From Paraburkholderia sp. CNPSo 3272 (lineage in GTDB: Bacteria; Pseudomonadota; Gammaproteobacteria; Burkholderiales; Burkholderiaceae): a stretch of 64,000 nt of DNA. The DNA lies in the NCBI RefSeq assembly GCF_024206495.1, contig NZ_JAMBPQ010000038.1, forward strand, positions 1 through 64,000, given 5' to 3'. The translations under genes and the position numbers were made by a program. The notes under the pieces are model-generated. The model ran no database searches and was not told the origin of the DNA. It saw nothing but the letters and a program-made list of their open reading frames with translations. Of this stretch, positions 1 through 8,018 are shown in pieces (position 1 is the first letter of the stretch; each line of letters begins with the position of its first letter).

Positions 1-1
1 T

Positions 2-145
2 CCCCAGATCAAGGCGTTTTGCGATCAGTTACGCGCCAGAGGCAAAAAGACCAAGGTCGCATTCATCGCCGGCATGCGCAAGCTGCTCACCCAACTCAAC
101 GCCATGATGCGGGATGCCATTCCCTGGAATCCCCCCAAAGCGTGA
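2..145 (+). mobile_element. IS110-family transposase, C-terminal end (partial)
   Basis: The frame is open from the window edge and stops with TGA at 143-145, giving the last 47 residues of a protein. The segment has the conserved end of IS110/IS116/IS902 transposases: a basic stretch, then MRKLLTQLNAMMRD and a short tail with a Trp. The family carries out DEDD-type site-specific transposition. The start lies outside the window, so whether the element is intact cannot be told. The dispersed repeat at 146-285 and a broken peptidase gene follow directly, so this is an insertion hot spot. Confidence 0.8.
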
Positions 146-285
146 TTTCTTGGGGCTTGCCCCTTGACCTTCAATACAGTTGCTTTCTTTGCCGCCGCAA
201 AGAAAGTAGGTGCCGCCCCGCACAGGGGCAACCCAGGCATACCGACGCGGACACAAGTAAAGGCCAAAGGCCACCAGGCTTCCAG
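146..285. repeat. Dispersed Burkholderia-type repeat with hairpin
   Basis: A perfect 10-bp inverted repeat, CTTTCTTTGC (183-192) and GCAAAGAAAG (197-206), with a CGCC loop, is followed by a segment about 80 bp long containing GTAGGTGCCGCCCCGC. I recognise this as a sequence found in many copies in Burkholderiaceae, often beside insertion sequences. On the minus strand it is open and prolongs the broken peptidase frame (280-145), which is how such repeats create chimeric C-termini. The outer boundaries are estimates. Confidence 0.6.
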
Positions 286-590
286 CATCCGCGCACGCGG
301 CGCATGCGCGACGCCCCAATAGTCGAGCGCCGATTCGAGGCAGGTCAGGCCGCACAGGCGCTTGGCCCAGAAGCGATAGGCGTCGGCCTGGTGAAGCCGC
401 TCGCCCGCCAGTGCGGGTCGTCGCACGGGTCGGCGCCGCGCTCGACTATGGGCGCCACCCAGTGCGCACTGCCCCACTGGCTGTAATACGGCACGCCTTC
501 ATGCCGCCATGTCCCGCCGTTGCGCACATCGTCCAAACGATACCCCTCGCCGGAGTAAGGTTGATCTTCCGCGCGCGAGCGCACGGCGTT
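285..590 (-). pseudogene. C39-like papain-fold cysteine peptidase remnant, frameshifted and truncated
   Basis: Read on the minus strand, one frame gives VPYYSQWGSAHWV, then DDPHWRASGF; the next frame gives DAYRFWAKRLCGLTCLESAL and DYWG. Order and motifs match the C39-like peptidase layout: VPYxSQW, then DDPxW..SG, then a Cys in CGxxCL as the expected nucleophile. Adding one C in the run at 388-391 (TTCACC to TTCACCC) joins the two frames smoothly, so a one-base deletion is likely. Downstream of about 285 the reading enters the dispersed repeat, so the C-terminal half with the catalytic His/Asp is gone. The true start is unclear. Between it and the gene at 861 I see no further gene. Confidence 0.5.
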
Positions 591-860
591 CAAAATCGTG
601 CATCTTCGCAGCCGAGCTGCCGTCCCCGCAATGCCGCGAATATCGCAAGCCATGTGTAAACGAAGCCGAATATACGCCGACATTCCCGTTATTTGGCGCC
701 GGATTACATTTAGCTAAGATAGCGCCGTCGTTTGGCATTTTATGCGTTTAGAATATCGTGCTCCCGTGTGCGGCCCGCGCGAGGTCCGGTCAGACCGGCC
801 TCACGGCGCCACGGCATGATCAATCACAAACTGAATCCACGAACCCCTCCTTTGAGCAGT

Positions 861-1715
861 ATGTCGAACGTTGCATACACAACCGACTCGGCCTCGGTGG
901 CGGAGCGCGTACGCGAGCTGATGAGCCGTCACGGCATCGGCAAGCGCCAGCAAACGACCGAGCTGTGCCGGATTCTTGAGCTGAGCTTTTCACAGGGGCA
1001 CCGCAAGCTGCGCGGCAACAGTCCGTGGACGCTCGCGCAGATCAAGAAAGTGGCCGAAGCGTTCGGCGAACCCGCAGGCCAGCTGTTCGGCGCGCAGTTG
1101 CTCGACCCCGGCATGGTCGGCGCCAGCGCTCAGGAGGCGATGCTCTGCGTCAGCGCCGCCGAACTGCCCTGCACCGCGTGGATCGGCGCACCGGTCGAGG
1201 CGGGCAGCCGGCCCGACTTCGTCGCCTACGAAAAGCAGGGCCAATGGCGCGTGGTGCGCCCGGACGGCGCGCTCTACCAGAACGCGCGCGAAGTCCACAA
1301 GATCGAGATCTACCCGCGCCGCGCCGAGTCCGACAAGCCGCTCATCGCCGTCGTGGACGACGACCGCTCCTCCGCCGACAACTTGCGCGACTACCTCGAG
1401 CACAGCGGCTACACGGCACTCGCGCTCTACGGCCTCGCGGCGTTCAACGAAGCGCTCGAAAACAACGTGTTTGACGGCGTGGTGATCGACTGGCTGTTCG
1501 GCAGCCAGACCGCCGCCGAGGCGATCCGCAGCGTGCGCGCCTCGGAGAACCCCGATGCGCCCATCTTCGTGCTCACCGGCGAACTGCTGACCGGCAAGGC
1601 CAGCGAGTCGGAGATTAGCCAGGTCGTGCGCCACTACAACGTGGCCTGCTACGAAAAGCCGGCGCGCATGGCGATTCTGGTCGCCGATCTTTCGAAGCGG
1701 CTCAATCGCGGTTAG
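861..1715 (+). CDS. BetR-type HTH and receiver-domain regulator
   Basis: This 284-residue protein joins an N-terminal helix-turn-helix-like region (about 12-78), of the kind annotated as a BetR domain, to a C-terminal CheY-like receiver (about 160-280). Receiver residues are visible: acidic pocket D166-D168, phosphoacceptor D210, T239 and K266 (YEKP). ATG 861 is chosen because homology begins there; in-frame ATGs at 819 and 732 would add residues without recognisable content. The output domain at the N-terminus is the reverse of the usual receiver-output order. It converges with the hybrid kinase at 1771, which has a receiver but no output domain, so it may be the final acceptor of that kinase's relay. 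DNA target unknown. Confidence 0.8.
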   Translation: MSNVAYTTDSASVAERVRELMSRHGIGKRQQTTELCRILELSFSQGHRKLRGNSPWTLAQIKKVAEAFGEPAGQLFGAQLLDPGMVGASAQEAMLCVSAAELPCTAWIGAPVEAGSRPDFVAYEKQGQWRVVRPDGALYQNAREVHKIEIYPRRAESDKPLIAVVDDDRSSADNLRDYLEHSGYTALALYGLAAFNEALENNVFDGVVIDWLFGSQTAAEAIRSVRASENPDAPIFVLTGELLTGKASESEISQVVRHYNVACYEKPARMAILVADLSKRLNRG

Positions 1716-1770
1716 CGCCGCGCATTGCTCGCTCAACCCGCTCGCCCCGCTCAGCGCCCTTCCACGGCTT

Positions 1771-3666
1771 TCAGGCCGCTGCGCGCGGCGCGCTCAGCGC
1801 GCGCTGCAACGCCGTGCGCAGCACCTCGTAATGCACCGGCTTCGTGAGCCGGTCGAAGAACGGCGCACCCTCGGCGCCCGGCGTCTTGCCCGCATTATCC
1901 GGAAGCGCCGCCAGCCCCGCGACGTCTGCGCTCACCGCAATCACGCGCGGCTGCGCGAGCACGCCCCGCGCGGTTTCGAGCCCCGCCACGAAGTCGTAGC
2001 CGTCGCGGCCCGGCATGTGCAGGTCGAGCAGCACCACGTCGCACGCCTCGTGCGCGAGCAGCGCTAGCGCGCTGTCGGCGTCGCCGGCCGCGAGCGCGCG
2101 GTAGCCCATATGCGCGACCATCTCGCAGAGCGAATCGCGCACGAGCGGGTTGTCGTCGACGACGAGCACCTGCGGCAGCGCCCGCGCAGGCAGCGCCGCT
2201 TCAGCGACGGCCGCGGGCGCCGGCGGCTCGACCGGCGTGACGGGAATGCGCACGGTGAAGGTCGTGCCTTTACCCACGCGGCTTTGCGTCTCGATCGTGC
2301 CGCCGAACAGCTCGACGAGGCCGCGCACGATCGCGAGCCCCATCCCCGCGCCCTCGTAGCGCCGCGAGCGCGACGTGTCGAGCTGCGTGAACTCCTTGAA
2401 GATGAGCGGAATCTGGTCCGGCGCGACGCCAGGCCCGGTGTCGCCGACGACGATCACGAGCGTGTCGCCGCCAGCGGGCTTCGGCGCGCCCTCTTCGTCC
2501 TGCGATGGCCGCGAGACCCGCCCGGGCGCCTGCAGCCAGAATTCGAGCCGCACCTTGCCGCGCTCCGTGTAGCGGATCGCGTTCGTGACGAGGTTGCCGG
2601 CGATCTGGCGAATCCGATGCGGGTCGGCCACCACGCGCCGCTGCGGTCCCACCCAAGCATGCTCGAACACGAGCCCGCGCGAGCGCGCCGCCTGCTCGTT
2701 CTCGTCGACTATCGACTGCAGCAGTTCGCGCGGCTCGAACTCTTCCTGGCGCAATTCGAGCTTGCCCGCGCCGAGACGCGCGTAGTCGGTAAGATCCTTC
2801 ATTTGCGCTTCGAGCTGGCGCGCGGCGGTTTCGAGGCGCTGGATCACCTTGCGGTCGGCTTCCGAATGCGAGTTGAAGCCAAGCAGCTCGATCGACGAGA
2901 CGATCGCGTGCAGCGGCGTACGCAGTTCGTGGCTGATCATGCCGAGGAAGGCGTCCTTCGCCATGCTCGCCTCGCGCGCGGCTCGGCTCGCCTGGTGCTC
3001 GGCTTCGAGCGCCGCGCGCTGCTGGTGCAGCAGGCGCGTGCGCCGGTAGCCGTTCATCACGAGCAGCACGCCCGCCGCCGCCGAAAGCACGAGCAGCACG
3101 AGCCCCGAGGCGAACAGTTCGCGGCGTTTGGCGATGAAGTCGTGCCGGATCGCCTCGCGCTCGGTCACGTCGGCGAAACGCCGGTTCAGCGCGAGGTCGG
3201 TCACCTGGGTCCAGTGCAGGTCGAGCGCCATGAGCATCGGCACCGCGCGTTCGGGGTTGTCCGCAAGCGTCGCGATTTCGGCCTCGAATGGCGAGATCGT
3301 CGCGGCCAGAATGGCGAGGTCGGCGTCCTGGCGGCCCTTCAGGCCCGGCGTCGAGTCGAGGGAGAGCGTCGAGCCCTTCATCACGTTGAGCTTCGACTGC
3401 AGCACCTCGTAGCGCAGGCGCACTTTGTCGAGATCGCGGTCGATGCCGTCTGCGAACATCAGCAACTGGCTCTCGAAGCGCGCGTAGGCGATCTGGAGCT
3501 GCGCGGCGTCCCAGTACAGGCCGTCGTAATTGCCCGTGATGCGCTGCACGACCTGCGGATTGAGCAGGTTCGCGTAGAGCAGATAGCCGACCGCCACCAC
3601 GGGCGGCGCGAGCGCCGCCATCCAGATGATCGCCTGCAGCAGGCGTCGCAAGGGACGTTGTATCAC
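1771..3666 (-). CDS. Hybrid sensor histidine kinase/receiver
   Basis: An inner-membrane sensor of 631 residues. Transmembrane segments at about 12-32 and 186-205 enclose a helical periplasmic region of about 150 residues. HisKA follows with H246 in SHELRTPLHA, then HATPase_c with N box (NLVTNAIRYTE), G1 (DTGPGVA) and G2 (GAGMGLAIV), then a receiver (about 495-625) with DD in LVVDDN, phosphoacceptor D in LLDLHMP and K in LTKP. No PAS, HAMP or output domain is seen. The start is GTG at 3664-3666, seven bases after the stop of the molybdopterin-fold gene at 3674, so the two are cotranscribed. The receiver needs an Hpt protein or another partner to pass phosphate on. Confidence 0.9.
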   Translation of the reverse strand: MIQRPLRRLLQAIIWMAALAPPVVAVGYLLYANLLNPQVVQRITGNYDGLYWDAAQLQIAYARFESQLLMFADGIDRDLDKVRLRYEVLQSKLNVMKGSTLSLDSTPGLKGRQDADLAILAATISPFEAEIATLADNPERAVPMLMALDLHWTQVTDLALNRRFADVTEREAIRHDFIAKRRELFASGLVLLVLSAAAGVLLVMNGYRRTRLLHQQRAALEAEHQASRAAREASMAKDAFLGMISHELRTPLHAIVSSIELLGFNSHSEADRKVIQRLETAARQLEAQMKDLTDYARLGAGKLELRQEEFEPRELLQSIVDENEQAARSRGLVFEHAWVGPQRRVVADPHRIRQIAGNLVTNAIRYTERGKVRLEFWLQAPGRVSRPSQDEEGAPKPAGGDTLVIVVGDTGPGVAPDQIPLIFKEFTQLDTSRSRRYEGAGMGLAIVRGLVELFGGTIETQSRVGKGTTFTVRIPVTPVEPPAPAAVAEAALPARALPQVLVVDDNPLVRDSLCEMVAHMGYRALAAGDADSALALLAHEACDVVLLDLHMPGRDGYDFVAGLETARGVLAQPRVIAVSADVAGLAALPDNAGKTPGAEGAPFFDRLTKPVHYEVLRTALQRALSAPRAAA

Positions 3667-3673
3667 CCGCTAC

Positions 3674-4210
3674 TCACCGCTTGATCGTCATCGACTTGAT
3701 CTGCCACGCGAACTTCGAGTCGCCGGCCGCGCCGTCGAGCTCGAGCGGATGCTGGTCGCGTGGATAGATCAGAAACAACGGGCCGAAATTGCTCACCTTC
3801 AGGCGCTGGCCGTTCATCTCATAGGCGAGCACCACGCCATAGCGCGCGGCGTCCGCCACGGGCACGACACAGGTGTAGTCGTCGAGCGTATGGATCTCGA
3901 TCTGGCTGCCGTCGGCGCCCACGGCCTTGAGCACGTCCGAAAGCAGCGGGCCCGTGAAGGTCGAGCGCGGAGTCCACGTCGTGGCCGTCGTGATCGAATG
4001 CGCGGGCAGCGCGAGCAGCTGCGCCTCGCTGAAGTGATACGCCGTGTGGGACGCGTCGTTGGTCACGCGCACCCCGCCATCGACGTCCAGCGAAAGCGAA
4101 CCGGTAGATCCCGCCGCTTGCGCGGAAGGTGCAAAAAACGGCGCCGCGCCCGCGAGCGCCACCACGGCGGCGCAGTGCCGCCAGCCTGGCCATCCCATCT
4201 TATGCCACAT
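3674..4210 (-). CDS. Periplasmic molybdopterin-binding-fold (SUOX-type) protein
   Basis: A 178-residue exported protein with a Sec signal peptide ending near SAQAAG and a sulfite-oxidase-type molybdopterin fold (TGPLLSDVLKAVGADG, DDYTCVVP, GPLFLIYPRD). In sulfite oxidase and MsrP enzymes a Cys after the first strand ligates molybdenum; here the equivalent stretch reads ITTATTWTP with no Cys. The only mature Cys is in DDYTC, elsewhere in the fold. A ligand-binding or sensory role rather than catalysis is therefore plausible. ATG 4208-4210 is chosen because the signal peptide follows directly; the longer frame to 4474 has an atypical basic N-terminus. It is the first gene of an operon with the hybrid kinase, for which it may be the periplasmic partner. 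Confidence 0.75.
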   Translation of the reverse strand: MWHKMGWPGWRHCAAVVALAGAAPFFAPSAQAAGSTGSLSLDVDGGVRVTNDASHTAYHFSEAQLLALPAHSITTATTWTPRSTFTGPLLSDVLKAVGADGSQIEIHTLDDYTCVVPVADAARYGVVLAYEMNGQRLKVSNFGPLFLIYPRDQHPLELDGAAGDSKFAWQIKSMTIKR

Positions 4211-4482
4211 CTTGCCCGAGCCCTTTCGCGCGATGATTCGCGTCGTTTTCGTGTGTCTTCGCGCGGCGCTACGTCGCGTTTTGCGGCCATGCGCCGCTTT
4301 TTCCTGCTGCGTTTCCCTCGTTTTCCTGCTCCCTCCACCCGCCATGCCAGCAGGCGCTGGTGAGCATAGGCATAATATCGTCAAACATTGTGCTGACAAT
4401 AGCCGTCTTTTTCTCGTACACCGGCATCGGAAACGCGCGCCGCGCGGTTGCCGATTACGCGCTTCGTCACCCATTTCGCCCC

Positions 4483-5430
4483 ATGGATAAACCTGTCGTT
4501 CCGCTCACCTACGAACAGCTCGATCACTGGGTCGAGTCGCTGCAACCGGCGCTGATCGCAGAGGAATTCGACCTCGTGGTCGGCATCCTGCGCGGCGGCG
4601 CGCCGCTCGCGCTCATGGTTTCGCACGCAACGGGTGCGGCTGTCGCGTTCCTGCGCTATGACCGCGCCACGCGCGAGGTGCGTTGGGATTCCACGCTGCC
4701 GCTGCCCGAACCGGGCTCGAAAGTGCTGCTCTGCGAGGACATCGCGGGGCGCGGCCATACGCTCGTGGACTGCATCGCGTTCCTGAGCGAGCACGGGCTC
4801 GTCGTGCGCACGCTCACCGGCGCCTACGACGACCTCAGCCGTTTGCGCCCCGATTATTCAATCGACGCGAGCGGCTATTTCGCGCTGTTCCCGTGGGAGC
4901 GCCAGGCCTATACCGACCGCTATCGCGCCGACTGGGTCCGCGACGGCAAAGGCGAAGGCACGCGCATGGCCGACGACCACGAGTACGCCGTCTACGCCAT
5001 CGATCTCGACGGCGTCCTGCTGCCCGACATCCCGATTGCACGCTACGACGAAGACCTCGTCGCCGCGCTCGCCGAGCGCGACGAGCTGGTGCCGTTCGAG
5101 CGCCTGCCGGGCATCGACATCAAACGCACGCGCGCGATCATCACGGGGCGTCCGGAGATCGACCGCGAGCGGACGCTGGCCTGGCTCGACCGCCACGGCT
5201 TCGGGCACCTGGAACTGATCATGCGCACGCCGGACGCGCATGACGACACGGCCACGGCCGTGGCTGCTCACAAGGCCGCGGCGGCCATCCGCAGCGGCGT
5301 CACGCACTTCATCGAGAGCGATCCGGTGCAGGCCATCCTGATCGCCCAGACTGCGCCGCTCCTGCGCGTGATCTGGTGGAACGCCCAGGCGCGCACGGGC
5401 ACGCTGATCGGCGCCTCGGCGTGGAGCTGA
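4483..5430 (+). CDS. Phosphoribosyltransferase fused to a HAD-like domain
   Basis: This 315-residue protein has two parts. Residues 1-160 form a type I phosphoribosyltransferase with a PRPP loop, VLLCEDIAGRGHT (E85, D86), where the usual pair is DD and the usual loop is TGxT. From about 170 a HAD-like phosphohydrolase domain begins with DLDGVLL (174-180, DxD), followed by ITGRPE (motif II), a Lys in AAHKAAAA and an ESD motif. The nucleobase or other substrate cannot be read from sequence. ATG 4483 is the first start giving a normal N-terminus; no good ribosome site precedes it. It diverges from the molybdopterin-fold gene (272-bp gap) and ends 10 bp before the convergent helicase gene. Confidence 0.75.
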   Translation: MDKPVVPLTYEQLDHWVESLQPALIAEEFDLVVGILRGGAPLALMVSHATGAAVAFLRYDRATREVRWDSTLPLPEPGSKVLLCEDIAGRGHTLVDCIAFLSEHGLVVRTLTGAYDDLSRLRPDYSIDASGYFALFPWERQAYTDRYRADWVRDGKGEGTRMADDHEYAVYAIDLDGVLLPDIPIARYDEDLVAALAERDELVPFERLPGIDIKRTRAIITGRPEIDRERTLAWLDRHGFGHLELIMRTPDAHDDTATAVAAHKAAAAIRSGVTHFIESDPVQAILIAQTAPLLRVIWWNAQARTGTLIGASAWS

Positions 5431-5440
5431 GCGAGCTCGC

Positions 5441-7117
5441 TCAGAAGCCGCCGCGCCGGCCCTCGATGAACCGCGCGGCGCGCGGCGACGCCACCACAAT
5501 GAGCTTCATGGCCGCACGCGTCGCGCCGACAAAGAGTTTGCGCGCGGCGCGCTCGTCGAATGACTCGAACTGCACCTCGGTCAGGATCACGCACGGCGCG
5601 GACTGGCCCTTGAAGCGGTAGATCGAATCGAGCAGCACGTCGCCCTCGCGGTACTGCGGATTGCCGAACAGGTCGTACTGGCCGGTGAAACTGCGCAGCC
5701 GGTGCGGGCCGAGCTGATCGAGTGTCGCGAACAGCGAATGCTCGCGTCCGCGCCAGGAAAGCACGACGATGTCCTGCTTGCGAAAGCCGAGCGAAAGCGC
5801 CTGCGTAATCGCACGTTTCGTGGCCAGAACTACTCCGGGTTCCGCGCCCGGTCCGGTTTCATGCTCGTCCCAGCTCGCCACCGTCACCTCGGAGCCGTCG
5901 AACGGACTCCCCGCCGCGAGCTGCGCGATGGCGGGCACGGTCGGTCCGGCCACGTCGCGCAGGAATGCGAGGATGTCGCGCGGGCTGCGGTAGTTCGTGT
6001 TCTCGCGCAGCACGGTCCAGCCCGCCAGCGCGAGCGGCTCGCGCACGTACAGGTTCTGCAGCGGATCTTCGAGCCACCACCATGCTGCGCCCGGCCGCAG
6101 CAGACGCTCGAGCGCACCGACCCACGGCTCATTGAAGTCCTGCCCTTCGTCGACGATCAGCACGTCGAACTGCCAGCGTTCGGCAATCGGCATCTCGCCG
6201 AAGCGCCGCACGAGGTCCTCGAACGCGCCGGGGCTTCCGAATTCGGGGACGTGGCCGCCGTCGCGCGCTACCCAGTCGCAAAGCTGGTGATAGGTCGCCA
6301 CTTTCGCCCCGGGCGGCGCGAGCTGCGCGATGTGATCCGCGAGCGGACGGTTGAAGCACACGTAGAGCGTGCGCGCGCCGCCCGCCACAGCGTCCTTCAT
6401 GACCTGGACGGCCAGTTGCGTCTTGCCCGAGCCCGCCGTGCCCGTCACGCGCAGGCGGAACGGGGCGAATTCGAGCCGCCGCGCCCACGTGGCGAGGCCG
6501 CCCGCGAGCCGCGTGACGAGCGTGCCGGCCGCGCCGAGCAGCGCGCTGGTGTCAGGCGTGAGCGAAAGTTCGTCGGCGAGAAAGTGATGGATCTTGGCGG
6601 CGCACGGCAGGCGCGGCTCGTCGGCGGGCATGGCTTCGAGCACGATGGCGGCGAGCTGCGCCTTGCGCGTGGCGTCGACGATGCGCGCCGGATTCACTCC
6701 CGCGATGGCTGGCTCGCGCACCACGTGGTCGGGGCAGTAGAACAGCTCTTCGAGCACGTAGGTGCCCGCGCCGAACGACGCCGTAAAGCGCCGGTGCAGC
6801 CCTTCGACCGTGCGCGCGAGCGCGATCGCGACGTTGCGCTCGGTTTGCATGTACGCCTTGACGAGCCCGCCGGCCGTTTCGCGTAAAAAGCCGGTTTTCT
6901 GCTCGACAATCATCACGCGCCCGGCCGGGCTGACGATCACGAAATCGGCCTCGCCGAAGACAGAAAAGCCTTCGGAAAGCCGCGTCCAGTGCACGCCGTG
7001 ATAGACGGTGTAGCCGTTCGGCAAACCGCGTGCGAGCGCGGCGAGCGTTTCGCGCTCGCGCGCGGCGGCGCCGGTGGCTTCGAGATGCTGCCAGTCGTCG
7101 GGGACAATGCGGGCCAT
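5441..7117 (-). CDS. NERD-domain superfamily I helicase
   Basis: This 558-residue protein starts with a nuclease-related domain: D58 in GEADFV, then E72 and K74 in VEQKTG, the D-(E/Q)xK arrangement of restriction-like nucleases. An SF1 UvrD-like helicase core follows: Walker A GTAGSGKT (226-233), Walker B VDEGQD (322-327), then motifs near the C-terminus ending in LFVGATRA. NERD-helicases are thought to act on DNA ends or foreign DNA, but the role of this one is unknown. ATG 7117 is preferred over the upstream in-frame ATG at 7165. It is a single gene between convergent and divergent neighbours; the nuclease plus motor makes DNA repair or defence the leading guess. Confidence 0.8.
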   Translation of the reverse strand: MARIVPDDWQHLEATGAAARERETLAALARGLPNGYTVYHGVHWTRLSEGFSVFGEADFVIVSPAGRVMIVEQKTGFLRETAGGLVKAYMQTERNVAIALARTVEGLHRRFTASFGAGTYVLEELFYCPDHVVREPAIAGVNPARIVDATRKAQLAAIVLEAMPADEPRLPCAAKIHHFLADELSLTPDTSALLGAAGTLVTRLAGGLATWARRLEFAPFRLRVTGTAGSGKTQLAVQVMKDAVAGGARTLYVCFNRPLADHIAQLAPPGAKVATYHQLCDWVARDGGHVPEFGSPGAFEDLVRRFGEMPIAERWQFDVLIVDEGQDFNEPWVGALERLLRPGAAWWWLEDPLQNLYVREPLALAGWTVLRENTNYRSPRDILAFLRDVAGPTVPAIAQLAAGSPFDGSEVTVASWDEHETGPGAEPGVVLATKRAITQALSLGFRKQDIVVLSWRGREHSLFATLDQLGPHRLRSFTGQYDLFGNPQYREGDVLLDSIYRFKGQSAPCVILTEVQFESFDERAARKLFVGATRAAMKLIVVASPRAARFIEGRRGGF

Positions 7118-7334
7118 GGGCGGGTCTCGGACGGATGGGGAGGTTCGTGGCGGCCGCACGGACAAGCGAGGGAGCGGTGCCGCACGAAGCGGGCGCGGCG
7201 ACGGAACTCCCGGCGCCGCGCAGCGCCTATTCTACGAAATGCATGGCTGCACAAATAAACCACGCGAGAATCGTGTATTGTGGCGGCCTGCGCCAGGCTT
7301 GACCCTTTTTCCTCTTGCAAGGAGTACGCGCCAG

Positions 7335-7961
7335 ATGATCACGATCTGGGGACGCGCCAATTCGGTGAATGTCCAGAAAGTCCTGTGGTGTTGCGATGAA
7401 CTCGTGCTGCCGTTCCAGCGCATTGACGCGGGCGGCTCGTTCGGCCATCTCAACGAGTCTTCCTATCTCGCCATGAATCCGAACGGCAAAATCCCGACGA
7501 TCACCGACGGCACGTTCGTGCTCTGGGAGTCGAACGCGATTCTGCGCTATCTGGCAATGGAGTACGGCCCTTCGAGCCTGCTGTACCCGACCGACCCGAA
7601 GGTGCGCGCCTCGATCGAGCGCTGGCTCGACTGGTCGATCGGCACGCTCGCGCCCGTCGAGCGTCCCGTGTTCCTCGCGCTCGTGCGCACGCCGCCCGAA
7701 CAGCGCGACACGGCGAAGCTCGCGGCCGACTTCGATCAGCTGACCCCGCTTTGGAGGCTGCTCGACCACCATCTGCAAGGCCGCTTCTTCATGGAAAACG
7801 AGCGCTTCTCGCTCGCCGACATCGTGCTCGGCGCGTACGCGCGCCGCTGGTTCGGACTCGAAGGCGTGGAGCGCGAGCCGCTGCCGAATGTCGAGCGCTG
7901 GTATCAGCGCATCGCTCAGCGCCAGGGCTTCCGCAAGTACATCGATCTGCCGCTCACCTGA
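7335..7961 (+). CDS. Glutathione S-transferase family protein
   Basis: A cytosolic protein of 208 residues with a thioredoxin-fold N-domain (IWGRANSVNVQKVLW; cis-Pro in NPNGKIPTI; glutathione-binding WESNAILRYLA) and a helical C-domain from about 90. It probably conjugates or removes glutathione; the substrate is not evident. AAGGAG at 7319-7324 lies 10 bp before ATG 7335 and fixes the start. The 217-bp gap to the divergent helicase gene carries its promoter, which I cannot pinpoint. Confidence 0.9.
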   Translation: MITIWGRANSVNVQKVLWCCDELVLPFQRIDAGGSFGHLNESSYLAMNPNGKIPTITDGTFVLWESNAILRYLAMEYGPSSLLYPTDPKVRASIERWLDWSIGTLAPVERPVFLALVRTPPEQRDTAKLAADFDQLTPLWRLLDHHLQGRFFMENERFSLADIVLGAYARRWFGLEGVEREPLPNVERWYQRIAQRQGFRKYIDLPLT

Positions 7962-8018
7962 GCTTGCGCTCCATGGCGGCGCGGGCGGGCCGGCGGCGCG
8001 CCCCGTATAATCGCAAGG

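Noticed and set aside
2110..3684. Long plus-strand open frame of 524 codons across the hybrid kinase
   Set aside because: It is a shadow of the kinase on the other strand: Arg/His/Glu-rich, without domains, and the minus-strand protein has clear HisKA, HATPase and receiver motifs.
4387..4400. ATTGT-N4-ACAAT inverted repeat upstream of the PRTase-HAD gene
   Set aside because: Five-base arms are short and no regulator or promoter can be tied to it, so it was not listed as a site.
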